Assembly: GCA_965661005.1 (NCBI GenBank)
Contig: CBFICB010000002.1
Coordinates: 357,698-421,697, forward strand
Origin: UBA5109 sp965661005
GTDB taxonomy: Bacteria > Pseudomonadota > Gammaproteobacteria > Pseudomonadales > Pseudohongiellaceae
Direction: 5' to 3'
DNA length: 64,000 nucleotides
The notes under the pieces were generated by a model. That model searched no databases. It saw only the letters and a list, made by a program, of their open reading frames with translations, and was not told the origin of the DNA. Position numbers and translations under genes: made by a program. How positions within the stretch are numbered: the first letter of the stretch is position 1; every line of letters starts with the position of its first letter. Below, piece after piece: positions 1-8,267 of the stretch.

Positions 1-498
1 GTAAGTAAAGGTTACCCAATGTTGATAGCCAATGGATGATTGCCAAGGCTGTCCCATATGCCATTTGCCAATCATTGCAGTTTGATAGCCACGGTTCTCC
101 AGTGTTTGCGGCAAGGTTCTAAACTCAGCCACCACAGACCAGTCATCTGGCCATTCACCCAGCTTGGCATCATCAAGCCAGTTATGGACACCATGTTGTG
201 AGGGCATCAAGCCGGTCATTAATGTTGCTCTGGTCGGCGAGCACATCCCGTTCACCGCAAAAGCGTTTGTGAAAAGTAAACCTTCAGAAGCCAGCTGATT
301 GATATTGGGTGTACGAACATCAGGATTGCCATATGCACCAAGAATAGAGGCGGGCTGGTTATCGGCCATAATAAAAAGGACATTGATATGCTCTGGCGCT
401 TCTTCGTTTTCTGACGCTTTAGCGACACTCATTATCCCTGAAGATAGGTTTAGCCCTAGCAGGGAGATTACAAATAAAAGCTTAAGTTTATTCATCAT
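1..498 (-). CDS. Sulfatase, 5' part (runs off the window edge)
   Basis: First 166 codons of a type I sulfatase (alkaline-phosphatase fold), which hydrolyses sulfate esters, probably in the periplasm. Residues 1-28 form a Sec signal peptide ending AKA. The first metal-binding strand reads ADN (45-47), where many sulfatases have two aspartates. The signature CSPTR lies at 86-90; Cys86 is the residue converted to formylglycine in the family. GKWHMG follows at 144-149, close to the usual GKWHLG. Two ATGs (498 and 495) can serve as start; the first is used. Being Cys-type, it needs a maturation enzyme, and none is seen in the window. The substrate cannot be inferred because the C-terminal part is missing. 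It is divergent from the MATE gene with 187 bp between. Confidence 0.88.
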   Translation of the reverse strand, partial: MMNKLKLLFVISLLGLNLSSGIMSVAKASENEEAPEHINVLFIMADNQPASILGAYGNPDVRTPNINQLASEGLLFTNAFAVNGMCSPTRATLMTGLMPSQHGVHNWLDDAKLGEWPDDWSVVAEFRTLPQTLENRGYQTAMIGKWHMGQPWQSSIGYQHWVTFTY

Positions 499-685
499 GA
501 TTTTTTTCAATCCAGGATTTTTCGTTTGCGCGAATTTAACCAAAGCTACACTCGTAATTCATGAAAATCAAACGAAAAAATTAGCTGATCAAGGCATCTT
601 TAAGTTCAATTATTATACTTTGGCTACGACAGCCAGTTGACCAATAATTTTTCATTGAACCATTAAGTAATTTTATAATGTAGAA

Positions 686-2092
686 TTGAGCGTTTCTTTT
701 TCTAAACCTAGTAATCCGAAATTGCTCTATCGTCTTCTAACCGGAAAAACATATTCCTCTGCTAAACCAGACCTGGTTCAGGATCCAGTGGGACAGGTTT
801 TATTACGCACAACTGTTCCAATCACCATCGGCACCATAGCCATGATTTCCTTTTACCTGGCTGACACCTGGTTTGTCAGCCAGTTAGGCACCCAAGAACT
901 GGCAGCTCTGGGCTTTACCTTTCCTGCCACAATCATGGTGACCTATCTGGGTGTTGGGCTGGCCATTGGTACATCAGCACTGGTAGCCAAATCTATCGGA
1001 TCCAACAATAAGGAAAAAGCGGTGGAATATACCTATGCTGCCGTTGCATTTGGTTACCTCTTTGGCCTGTTACTGATCTTTCCGGCTTTGTCGGCGATTC
1101 CATGGGTGTTCAACCTGATGGGCGCAAGTGCTACAACATTAGTCTTCATTAATGACTTTTTAAGTGTCTGGTATCTGGGCATTCCCTTAATATTGGTGCA
1201 GTTTGCCGGTACAGCTTGCATGCGCGCTTGTGGTAACTCGGCATTACAGGGACGCTTGATGATGATAGCGGCCGCTGCCAATGTCATTCTGGATCCTATA
1301 CTGATATTTGGACCTGGCCCATTACCCGCTTTTGGCATCAAAGGAGCTGCTATTGCTACCGTGCTGACCTGGGTGATGACCAATATCTTTATCTGGTACC
1401 ACTTGGCCGTGAAAGAACAAATGCTGAAAGTTTTTTGGCCCGGTTTTAGTGTCTTGATTCGTGACTGGGTACAACTACTGAAAATAACCCTACCAGCAGC
1501 ACTGGCCAACATGATTACGCCTTTATCAACGGGTGTGATTACTGCAACTCTGGCGACTTATGGTTCATCTGCCGTTGCAGGTTACGGCGTCATCATGCGC
1601 ATAGAAGCACTGGTCTTGATCGTAGTCCTGGGGATGTCCATGAGTCTGCCACCTTTTATCAGCCAAAATTTTGGCGCTCAAGCCTATGGCCGCTTACGTG
1701 AAGGACTGAAATTATCCCTAAAATTCGTTATGGCATTGCAGTTTGCCTTGTATGTCATCGTCGCGCTGGCAGCACCTTTTATTGCATCATTATTTTCTCC
1801 TGAGCAGGCTGTCAGAGAGGTAATAATTATTGTTCTCAGAATTTTGCCAGCCAGTTATGCATTTCAGGGGATGGTCGTCTTGAGCGCTTCCAGCTTCAAC
1901 GCATTACATGCACCACGCAATGCGCTTGTTACCAGCCTGCTTCGCTTTTTTGTTTTTTATGTACCTCTGGCTTTATTCGGTGCCAGTTTAGGTGGTATCA
2001 GTGGTTTATTTATTGGAGCCGCAATTGGCAATCTGCTTGCCGGACTTTTGATCAGTTGGTGGATTATGCGCTACACCGCAAGGCTCGAGTAA
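686..2092 (+). CDS. MATE family efflux transporter
   Basis: 468-residue integral membrane protein of the MATE (multi antimicrobial extrusion) family, Na+- or H+-coupled exporters of cationic drugs or metabolites. About twelve hydrophobic segments occur in two related halves. The N-terminal half carries the family-typical stretch around FYLADTWFVSQLG followed by LAALGFTFP. Length matches the family (about 450). The reading frame has no ATG near its 5' end, because the ATG at 678 is followed at once by TAG in another frame. TTG at 686 is therefore taken as start; the exact start is uncertain. The gene ends 29 bp before the convergent LysR gene. No substrate can be assigned. Confidence 0.9.
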   Translation: MSVSFSKPSNPKLLYRLLTGKTYSSAKPDLVQDPVGQVLLRTTVPITIGTIAMISFYLADTWFVSQLGTQELAALGFTFPATIMVTYLGVGLAIGTSALVAKSIGSNNKEKAVEYTYAAVAFGYLFGLLLIFPALSAIPWVFNLMGASATTLVFINDFLSVWYLGIPLILVQFAGTACMRACGNSALQGRLMMIAAAANVILDPILIFGPGPLPAFGIKGAAIATVLTWVMTNIFIWYHLAVKEQMLKVFWPGFSVLIRDWVQLLKITLPAALANMITPLSTGVITATLATYGSSAVAGYGVIMRIEALVLIVVLGMSMSLPPFISQNFGAQAYGRLREGLKLSLKFVMALQFALYVIVALAAPFIASLFSPEQAVREVIIIVLRILPASYAFQGMVVLSASSFNALHAPRNALVTSLLRFFVFYVPLALFGASLGGISGLFIGAAIGNLLAGLLISWWIMRYTARLE

Positions 2093-2121
2093 AAGCAAAC
2101 AATCTCTCTTCACCACATTTT

Positions 2122-3036
2122 TTATGCTGATTCCTGGTTTGCAGTAAATTTGTAAGCTTTGAACTGCTCCCACAAGGCATTAGCCACAGGGCCGAGTATT
2201 TGTGTTTTATTTTTTATGATGTGGTAATTAGTATGAACCTCGCTTTTTATGTCATTCAATTTAAGTATTACTAAAGAGCCATTATCAATCCCCGGCTGTG
2301 CAAACTGACTTGGCAGACTTCCCCATCCCATCCCGCTTTCTATAAGCATTCTTTTTGTTAAAAAATCATTCACATACCAGCGCCTTTGCCCATCCTGAAC
2401 ACGCCACTCCCTGTTCCTGGTACCTATACCAGAATCCTGTACAACAATTTGATATTCCTTTAACAGGTCTCGACTAACACTAAGTTTGGAATGACGATCC
2501 AATAATTTTTTGGACGCAACATTAATCATTGAGCCTTGTATCAAAATCCGTGATTCCAGATTGTCACTAGGCAGGAAAACGTCGTCCCACGGAGAAATGC
2601 AAAGTGTTGCATTTTGACTTTGAAGTGCTTCTACTGCACCACTTAAATATTCTTGCCGAAGGACTATCTGGGTATCCGAAAATTGATTTTGCACTGACTC
2701 AAGCAAGGGCAGGATTACCTTTAAATCAAAGGAGGCTTCTATGGATATAGTAATACTGGTTTCATTACCTTTTGCAATATGGCTGGCTACCTGGCGCAAA
2801 GCTACAGACTCTTCAACAAGAAGCAGCGCATGCTGATAAAGCATTTTCCCGGCATCAGTTAAGGCCAAACGATAATTTGAACGATTAAACAGTTTGATTT
2901 CCAGATCGGATTCAAGCTGACGAATACCCTGACTAATAGCCGGTTGTGTTTTATGGAGTTTGTCACTGGCCTGTCTTAGCGAGCCTAGTTCAGCTACTTC
3001 TTTGAACATGATTAATTGATCCAGCTTCATACACAT
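2122..3036 (-). CDS. LysR family transcriptional regulator
   Basis: 304-residue LysR-type regulator. The N-terminal winged helix-turn-helix covers about residues 4-64 (the run LGSLRQASDKLHKTQPAIS is typical), followed by a periplasmic-binding-protein-like effector domain from about 90. The start ATG at 3036 has AAGG six bases upstream; a second ATG lies two codons later. It faces the DoxX-like gene at 3238 across 201 AT-rich bases, the usual arrangement for a LysR regulator and its target, so control of that gene is the simplest inference. The effector is unknown. Confidence 0.9.
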   Translation of the reverse strand: MCMKLDQLIMFKEVAELGSLRQASDKLHKTQPAISQGIRQLESDLEIKLFNRSNYRLALTDAGKMLYQHALLLVEESVALRQVASHIAKGNETSITISIEASFDLKVILPLLESVQNQFSDTQIVLRQEYLSGAVEALQSQNATLCISPWDDVFLPSDNLESRILIQGSMINVASKKLLDRHSKLSVSRDLLKEYQIVVQDSGIGTRNREWRVQDGQRRWYVNDFLTKRMLIESGMGWGSLPSQFAQPGIDNGSLVILKLNDIKSEVHTNYHIIKNKTQILGPVANALWEQFKAYKFTANQESA

Positions 3037-3086
3037 ATCGCCTTTTTTATATAAAGCAATAGTTTATATCTTATTAATAATCATTC

Positions 3087-3111
3087 AATATTTATTAACA
3101 TAATATTTATT
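3087..3111. repeat. Direct repeat in the LysR/DoxX divergent promoter region
   Basis: The decamer AATATTTATT occurs at 3087-3096 and again at 3102-3111, a 15-bp period, between divergent LysR and DoxX-like genes. The spacing and position would suit a binding site for the LysR protein, but the sequence is very AT-rich and the repeat could be chance. Confidence 0.3.
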
Positions 3112-3237
3112 CATAATCTTTAATTAGGAGCATTAGTAGCAGGGATGCTTTTCCCTTATCTCTCCATTTCGAAAACTGGCGTCGTTGACAGAAACCAGAG
3201 ATTGACTAACTTTAATAATTTATATTGAGGAACAAAA

Positions 3238-3597
3238 ATGAGCAAAGCTAAAGCAATAGTGCTATGGATATGTATTGGGCTGGCAAGTCTGGGATTTGCG
3301 GCGGCTGGCGGTGCCAAGTTAATGGGTGTCGAACAGGTTCATATGTCCTTTGCCATCATGGGTCTACCTGTTTGGTTTGGATATTTTATTGGCTTAAGTG
3401 AAGTACTCGGTGCAATCGGTTTATGGCTTCGTAAATTAAGTTTTTATGCCGCTTCTGGTTTGCTTATCATTATGCTGGGAGCGATTTATTTCCATTTACG
3501 TTTTGATGAAATCCCCACCGCTATTCCAGCGGTCATTCTTAGTGCTTTACTAATAAATATTATCTTTGGCCGAATTGGCGACAGGTTGAAATTTTAG
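3238..3597 (+). CDS. DoxX-like small membrane protein
   Basis: 119-residue protein with four hydrophobic segments (about 8-27, 45-65, 70-88, 95-112) and the early G-A-A-G-G-A-K-L-M-G run typical of the DoxX-like family. These are membrane proteins of poorly defined role, often linked to redox or thiol stress and to quinone chemistry. A good ribosome-binding site (TTGAGGAAC) precedes the ATG. It is probably controlled by the divergent LysR gene. The specific function is not known. Confidence 0.82.
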   Translation: MSKAKAIVLWICIGLASLGFAAAGGAKLMGVEQVHMSFAIMGLPVWFGYFIGLSEVLGAIGLWLRKLSFYAASGLLIIMLGAIYFHLRFDEIPTAIPAVILSALLINIIFGRIGDRLKF

Positions 3598-3606
3598 AGC
3601 TGATAA

Positions 3607-3649
3607 AAGGCAGAATAAATAGTCTGAACTTTCAGCAAATGTCTGCCTT
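3607..3649. repeat. Long-spaced inverted repeat after the DoxX-like gene
   Basis: AAGGCAGA (3607-3614) pairs with TCTGCCTT (3642-3649); within the 27-base spacer CTGAA/TTCAG can form a second short stem. It begins 10 bases after the stop codon at 3597, so the transcript end may fold here. There is no U-run, so a terminator role is only possible. Confidence 0.3.
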
Positions 3650-3717
3650 AGAATGTTTCTTAATGCGACTTTAAATTATTTTAATTGTGTACTGCCATTA
3701 GTTTGCAAGTAATCATG

Positions 3718-3752
3718 GGGAGATTTGATAAAGACCTTTTTACAAATCTCCC
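3718..3752. terminator. Strong hairpin between convergent genes
   Basis: GGGAGATTTG (3718-3727) and CAAATCTCCC (3743-3752) form a perfect 10-bp stem. It extends inward by TAAA/TTTA with one bulged A, leaving a six-base loop. It lies between the convergent DoxX-like gene (stop 3597) and the dienelactone hydrolase gene (stop 3771), 18 bp from the latter, so it probably ends one or both transcripts. No long U tract is present on either strand. Confidence 0.6.
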
Positions 3753-3770
3753 TAGAACCAAACCTTTAGA

Positions 3771-4685
3771 TCAGCCTCTCACGTATTGATTAAACCAGCC
3801 AATAGTTGAGCGCCAGGCTTCTGTTGCTGCAGCTTCATTATAGCGCTCAGGTGTTGCGTCATTGAAGAAACCATGAACTGAATCCGGATAGATATGACCT
3901 TCATAGGTGACACCGGCAGCCCTCAATGCATCCTCATAAGCCGGCCAGGCTTGAACCAATCTTGTATCGAGCGCTCCGTGTTGTATTAACATGGCTGCTT
4001 CAATATTTGCTGCAGCGGCTGCATCCACTCCGCCCCCATAAAAAGGCACAGCTGCAGAGAGGTCACCGCCCAAACGTGCGGCCAGCTGATTAGACATACT
4101 GCCACCATAACAAAACCCAGTCGCTCCAATCTTGCCAGTACAATCCGGGCGATTCTTAAGCCATAAGGCTGCTGCCACGATATCTTCAAAGCGTTTGTCA
4201 GGATTAAGCTGACTGAAAAGCTGACCTCCCTGATAATCGTCTCCAGGATAGCCTCCGACTGAAGTGAGTACATCTGGCGCAAAGGCCATGAAATTAGCTA
4301 AAGCAAACCTTCGAGCAACATCTTCAGTATGCGGATTGAGTCCGCGATTTTCATGCATGACAACTATACCGGGCAATGCTGTGGATGTTTCACTTCTGCT
4401 ATCGGCACTGAAAGGACGGACCAGATACCCTCTAATGTATCCATGCCCTTGTGGCGATGGAACAGTGACATAACTGGCGACAATTCTTTCATCATCTCTG
4501 GCAATTTGTTGCCCCATTGCATAATCAGGCATTAATGCCTGAACAATGGCATTTGCGGAAAAACCAATTACTGCGAATTTTTTGACCTGATCCATGAAAG
4601 AGCGACGACTAATTTCCCCATGGATATACTGGGTATAAAGATCAACGGCTTCTGGTGGAACTGTTCTACGTTCTTTTGATGACAT
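3771..4685 (-). CDS. Dienelactone hydrolase family protein, Tat-exported
   Basis: 304-residue alpha/beta hydrolase of the dienelactone hydrolase (carboxymethylenebutenolidase) family. The N-terminus carries a twin-arginine motif (SRRSFM, about residues 26-31) followed by a hydrophobic stretch, so export to the periplasm by Tat is likely. The nucleophile elbow reads GFCYGGS, with the Cys typical of this family. An aspartate (HGALDTR) and a histidine (DSVHGFFND) complete the triad. Start ATG at 4685 has GAGGGTG upstream. Members hydrolyse lactones or esters; the natural substrate is unknown. It is transcribed alone. Confidence 0.85.
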   Translation of the reverse strand: MSSKERRTVPPEAVDLYTQYIHGEISRRSFMDQVKKFAVIGFSANAIVQALMPDYAMGQQIARDDERIVASYVTVPSPQGHGYIRGYLVRPFSADSRSETSTALPGIVVMHENRGLNPHTEDVARRFALANFMAFAPDVLTSVGGYPGDDYQGGQLFSQLNPDKRFEDIVAAALWLKNRPDCTGKIGATGFCYGGSMSNQLAARLGGDLSAAVPFYGGGVDAAAAANIEAAMLIQHGALDTRLVQAWPAYEDALRAAGVTYEGHIYPDSVHGFFNDATPERYNEAAATEAWRSTIGWFNQYVRG

Positions 4686-4909
4686 GATTCACCCTCTTCT
4701 TATTATTTTAAAAGATTGAGGCTACCATTATTTTTTGCCTTAAAAAAGCAAGTCACCAAGACAGCGCATGCTAGTGCTAAAACTCATTATCTTTAACTCA
4801 GTGATTTATTGATGGCTCCTCAAAGTGGGTATTAAAGAAAATTACCTAGAGTCGTTTAGACAGCAACAGACAGGCTAATGAGCCATGATGATTTGAATGA
4901 AGTAGTGCG

Positions 4910-4928
4910 CAGCCAGCCAGGGTGGCTG
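4910..4928 (-). terminator. Possible weak hairpin downstream of dnaJ
   Basis: CAGCCA (4910-4915) and TGGCTG (4923-4928) form a GC-rich 6-bp stem about 50 bases beyond the dnaJ stop. There is no U-run, so this is a weak candidate for the end of the grpE-dnaK-dnaJ transcript. Confidence 0.25.
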
Positions 4929-4978
4929 AGAATTATTTGAATGAGCCATAAAGTTTATGTCGGTCGCAGTATGCCAGC

Positions 4979-6100
4979 TCAGGATTTTAAGGTGTCGACG
5001 AACTTCTTAACCCCATCAAACCACGAAGTTCTTTTTGGCGACTGTCGATCACCCTGACTGCTTTGAATTTCCGAGAATTCATTCAGAATTTCTTTCTGGC
5101 GTTTAGTGAGATGAATCGGTGTTTCAACAACAACTCTACACAGCAGATCACCTTGCGAGCCTCCTCTTACAGGCGTCACACCCTTGCCACGTAATCTGAA
5201 TAACTTTCCGGTTTGGGTCTCTGAAGGAATTTTTAATTTAACTTTCCCTTCTAAAGTAGGGACTTCCAACTCACCACCCAGCGCGGCATCAGTAAAACTA
5301 ATTGGTATTTCACAATATAAATCGCGCCCGTCACGCTCAAAGATGGCATGCGCTTTCACATTCATTTGCACAAACAAGTCGCCAGGTGGGCCACCATGCA
5401 CGCCTGCTTCGCCTTCACCAGATAGACGAATTCGGTCACCGGTATCAACACCGGCTGGCACTTTTACTGAAAGCGTTTTGTTTTCCTGAACGGCACCACG
5501 TCCATGGCAACTATGGCAAGGATCTTTGATGGTTTTTCCTGCACCCTGACAACGAGGGCAGGTTTGTTGAACTGAAAATGGGCCCTGCCTCATTCTAACC
5601 TGACCCATGCCTCCACAAGTGGCACAATCTTCAGGTGTCGTGCCTTTTTTGGCACCAGTCCCTTCACAGGTTTTACAGGTCACGCTGGTTGGAATACGGA
5701 TTTTGACATTGGAGCCTTTAACCGCATCTTCCAAACTTAAATCGAGTGTATAACTTAAATCCGCGCCGCGTTGAACATGGGAACGCGATCGCCCTCCACC
5801 GCCAAAGATATCGCCAAAGATATCGCCAAAAACATCACCAAAACCTTGTGCCCCTGCGCCACCAAAACCTTGTGGATCAACCCCGTCATGACCAAATTGA
5901 TCATAAGCGGCACGTTTCTCACTATCGGAAAGAACCTCATAGGCCTCGTTAGCTTCTTTGAATCGAGCTTCAGCTTCATCATTATCCGGATTTCGGTCCG
6001 GATGATTTTTCATCGCGATACGGCGATAGGCCTTTTTGATCTCTTGCTCAGAGGCCCCTTTTTCAATATCGAGTACTTCGTAATAATCTCTTTTGCTCAT
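4979..6100 (-). CDS. dnaJ: Chaperone protein DnaJ (Hsp40)
   Basis: 373-residue co-chaperone that delivers unfolded clients to DnaK and stimulates its ATPase. The J domain spans about 1-70 with the HPD motif at 33-35. A Gly/Phe-rich linker follows (about 70-105, with repeated FGDIF). Four CxxCxGxG zinc repeats run from Cys142 to about 205, then the C-terminal client-binding domains. Length equals the family norm (about 375). It is third in the leftward grpE-dnaK-dnaJ order, 89 bp after dnaK. That gap holds a perfect hairpin (6118-6159), so dnaJ may be made at a lower level than dnaK. The ribosome site before ATG 6100 is weak. Confidence 0.98.
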   Translation of the reverse strand: MSKRDYYEVLDIEKGASEQEIKKAYRRIAMKNHPDRNPDNDEAEARFKEANEAYEVLSDSEKRAAYDQFGHDGVDPQGFGGAGAQGFGDVFGDIFGDIFGGGGRSRSHVQRGADLSYTLDLSLEDAVKGSNVKIRIPTSVTCKTCEGTGAKKGTTPEDCATCGGMGQVRMRQGPFSVQQTCPRCQGAGKTIKDPCHSCHGRGAVQENKTLSVKVPAGVDTGDRIRLSGEGEAGVHGGPPGDLFVQMNVKAHAIFERDGRDLYCEIPISFTDAALGGELEVPTLEGKVKLKIPSETQTGKLFRLRGKGVTPVRGGSQGDLLCRVVVETPIHLTKRQKEILNEFSEIQSSQGDRQSPKRTSWFDGVKKFVDTLKS

Positions 6101-6117
6101 AGCCCGCTCTAAAACCG

Positions 6118-6159
6118 AAAAAAACTAACGTAGGAATTTAAGCCCACGTTAGTTTTTTT
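6118..6159 (-). terminator. Perfect 14-bp hairpin with T-run between dnaK and dnaJ
   Basis: AAAAAAACTAACGT (6118-6131) is the exact reverse complement of ACGTTAGTTTTTTT (6146-6159), with a 14-base loop. Read leftwards it is a stem followed by seven U, so it has the form of an intrinsic terminator; it is symmetrical enough to work both ways. It starts 31 bp after the dnaK stop and ends 18 bp before dnaJ. It probably acts as an attenuator or processing site that sets the dnaK to dnaJ ratio. Confidence 0.75.
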
Positions 6160-6189
6160 GAAAAACTTAATCTGTATAAGCTTAAGTGT

Positions 6190-8115
6190 TTACTTTTCGT
6201 CTTCTTTGACTTCTTCGAACTCCGCATCCACTGCATCATCGGAAGCGCCAGTCTCTTCTCCTGCTTCAGCGGCACCTGCTGCTTCACCAGCTGCCTGAGC
6301 CTCAGCATACATACGCTCAGCTAGAGAGCTCGAGGCTTCAGTAAGATCTTTTGTTTTGGCTTCTATTTCTTCTAGATCATCACCTTTCAGTGCTTCTTCC
6401 AGTGCAGTAATCGCCGCATCAATTTTCTCTTTTTCATCAGCTTCAACTTTATCTTCAGCTTCAGTCAAGGTTTTCTTGGTAGCATGCACCAAACCGTCTG
6501 CTGTGTTTTTAGCAGTAATAAGCGCTTCAAACTTCTTATCTTCTTCAGCATGTGATTCGGCATCATTCACCATGTTTTCAATCTCTTCATCGGATAAACC
6601 ACTAGAAGCTTTAATCACGATTGACTGCTGCTTGCCGGTTGCAACATCTTTAGCCGACACATTCAAAATACCATCAGCATTCAAGTCGAAACTCACTTCG
6701 ATCTGTGGCATGCCACGAGGAGAAGGTGGAATATCCGAAAGATCAAAACGTCCTAAAGATTTATTTTGAGACGCCTGCTTTCGCTCACCCTGTACAACGT
6801 GAATAGTCACTGCACTCTGATTATCCTCAGCTGTTGAGAAAGTCTGTTTCTTGCTGACCGGAATCGTCGTATTTTTGTCAATCAGCGGAGTGGCTACACC
6901 ACCCAAGGTTTCAATACCTAAAGATAGAGGAGTCACGTCCAGCAACAAGACATCAGTCACGTCTCCTGCCAGTACAGCAGCTTGAATTGACGCACCCATT
7001 GCAACAGCCTCGTCTGGGTTGACGTCATGTCTGACTTCTTTACCAAAAAAATCATTTACTTTTTTCTGCACTAAAGGCATGCGGGTCTGACCACCAACCA
7101 AAATCACATCATCAATCTCAGAAGCAGATAAGTCAGCATCCTTCAACGCGATTTTCAGAGGGTCGATAGTACGATCAACCAGGTCTTCGACCAGTGACTC
7201 AAGTTTAGAGCGAGTCAGTTTCACTACTAGATGCTTAGGTCCGCTGGAATCTGCTGTAATATAGGGCAGGTTCACTTCTGTAGACTGTGCTGAAGACAAT
7301 TCAATTTTAGCTTTTTCCGCAGCTTCTTTAAGGCGCTGCAAAGCCAGAGGATCATTGTGTAAATCCATTCCACTGTCTTTCTTGAATTCGTCAGCCAGAA
7401 AATCAATTAAACGCAAATCGAAATCTTCACCACCGAGGAAAGTGTCACCATTGGTAGAAAGCACTTCAAATGAATGCTCGCCATCAGTCTCTGCGATTTC
7501 AATGATTGAAATATCAAAGGTACCACCACCCAGGTCATAAACAGCTATGGTGCTATCACCACTTTTCTTGTCCATACCGTAGGCAAGCGCTGCCGCAGTA
7601 GGTTCGTTAATAATACGCTTAACTTCTAAACCAGCGATTTTGCCGGCATCTTTTGTCGCCTGACGTTGTGAATCGTTGAAATATGCTGGAACAGTTACCA
7701 CCGCTTCGGTAACAGCTTCACCTAAATAATCCTCAGCAGTCTTTTTCATTTTCATTAAGACTTGCGCAGAAATCTGAGGGGGTGCCATTTTCTCGCCACG
7801 TACTTCTACCCAGGCATCGCCATTATCAGCTTCGACAATTTTATAAGGCACCATTTTGATGTCTTTTTGTACAACATCATCTTTGAACTGACGCCCAATC
7901 AAACGTTTAATTGCAAACAAAGTATTGTGCGGATTTGTAACAGCCTGACGCTTGGCTGGCTGTCCAACAAGGGTTTCGCCATCATCTGTATACGCAATAA
8001 TAGACGGCGTCGTGCGATCGCCTTCCGCATTCTCAATAACTCTGGCTTTACCACCTTCCATTACTGCTACACAGGAATTGGTAGTACCCAAGTCTATACC
8101 TATAATTTTTCCCAT
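6190..8115 (-). CDS. dnaK: Chaperone protein DnaK (Hsp70)
   Basis: 641-residue Hsp70 ATPase. The N-terminal nucleotide-binding domain starts GIDLGTTNSCVAVMEGG and includes the phosphate-2 loop AVYDLGGGTFD and the VILVGGQTRMP segment. The hydrophobic linker DVLLLDVTPLSLGIET precedes the substrate-binding domain. The C-terminal lid is helical, ends acidic (EFEEVKEDEK), and includes an Ala/Glu-rich tail. Length is normal (E. coli 638). The ATG at 8115 is preceded by CCGGAG. It has its own sigma-32-like promoter (8186-8213) and an inverted repeat in the 5' leader (8134-8158). Confidence 0.99.
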   Translation of the reverse strand: MGKIIGIDLGTTNSCVAVMEGGKARVIENAEGDRTTPSIIAYTDDGETLVGQPAKRQAVTNPHNTLFAIKRLIGRQFKDDVVQKDIKMVPYKIVEADNGDAWVEVRGEKMAPPQISAQVLMKMKKTAEDYLGEAVTEAVVTVPAYFNDSQRQATKDAGKIAGLEVKRIINEPTAAALAYGMDKKSGDSTIAVYDLGGGTFDISIIEIAETDGEHSFEVLSTNGDTFLGGEDFDLRLIDFLADEFKKDSGMDLHNDPLALQRLKEAAEKAKIELSSAQSTEVNLPYITADSSGPKHLVVKLTRSKLESLVEDLVDRTIDPLKIALKDADLSASEIDDVILVGGQTRMPLVQKKVNDFFGKEVRHDVNPDEAVAMGASIQAAVLAGDVTDVLLLDVTPLSLGIETLGGVATPLIDKNTTIPVSKKQTFSTAEDNQSAVTIHVVQGERKQASQNKSLGRFDLSDIPPSPRGMPQIEVSFDLNADGILNVSAKDVATGKQQSIVIKASSGLSDEEIENMVNDAESHAEEDKKFEALITAKNTADGLVHATKKTLTEAEDKVEADEKEKIDAAITALEEALKGDDLEEIEAKTKDLTEASSSLAERMYAEAQAAGEAAGAAEAGEETGASDDAVDAEFEEVKEDEK

Positions 8116-8133
8116 AATTTTATCTCCGGTTAA

Positions 8134-8158
8134 TTCATTCAGTGCTGAGCTGAATGAA
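8134..8158 (-). repeat. Perfect inverted repeat in the dnaK 5' leader
   Basis: TTCATTCAG (8134-8142) and CTGAATGAA (8150-8158) are exact 9-bp arms with a 7-base loop. The element sits between the putative dnaK promoter and the Shine-Dalgarno sequence. It would form an mRNA hairpin starting 5-6 bases upstream of the ribosome site, so it could shape translation or stability, or be an operator. It does not match CIRCE (TTAGCACTC-N9-GAGTGCTAA). Confidence 0.55.
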
Positions 8159-8185
8159 ACAGCAATCGCACTTTAGCTGACTTAT

Positions 8186-8213
8186 ATATTGGCCCTATCT
8201 GTTATTTTTCAAG
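8186..8213 (-). promoter_or_regulatory. Sigma-32-type heat-shock promoter of dnaK
   Basis: Reading leftwards, CTTGAAA (8213-8207) is followed after 13 bases by GCCAATAT (8193-8186). The sigma-32 consensus is CTTGAAA-N11-16-CCCCATNT, so the -35 part is exact and the -10 part partial. It has the same 13-base spacing as the grpE promoter and lies about 70 bases before the dnaK ATG. Confidence 0.7.
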
Positions 8214-8267
8214 GACCTACTTTAAATGTTCTTGTTTTAAATCATAAAACCATCATGCTACGATCAA

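Noticed and set aside
299..640. Rightward open frame over the sulfatase 5' end
   Set aside because: The opposite strand encodes a clear sulfatase with signal peptide and CSPTR signature.
1054..1512. Long open frame antisense to the MATE gene
   Set aside because: Lies wholly inside a clear transporter gene, and its product has no recognisable features.
4877..4949. Short repeats AATGAGCCAT and ATTTGAATGA, twice each, downstream of dnaJ
   Set aside because: Only 10 bases long and in swapped order; probably chance or minor local duplication.
5771..6112. Open frame antisense to the dnaJ N-terminus
   Set aside because: Shadow of the conserved dnaJ sequence; it has low-complexity composition from the Gly/Phe region.
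7762..8133. Open frames antisense to the start of dnaK
   Set aside because: Complement of a highly conserved gene with no independent signal or ribosome site.
8134..8158. CIRCE element (HrcA operator) at dnaK
   Set aside because: The palindrome TTCATTCAG/CTGAATGAA does not match the CIRCE sequence or its 9-base spacer.
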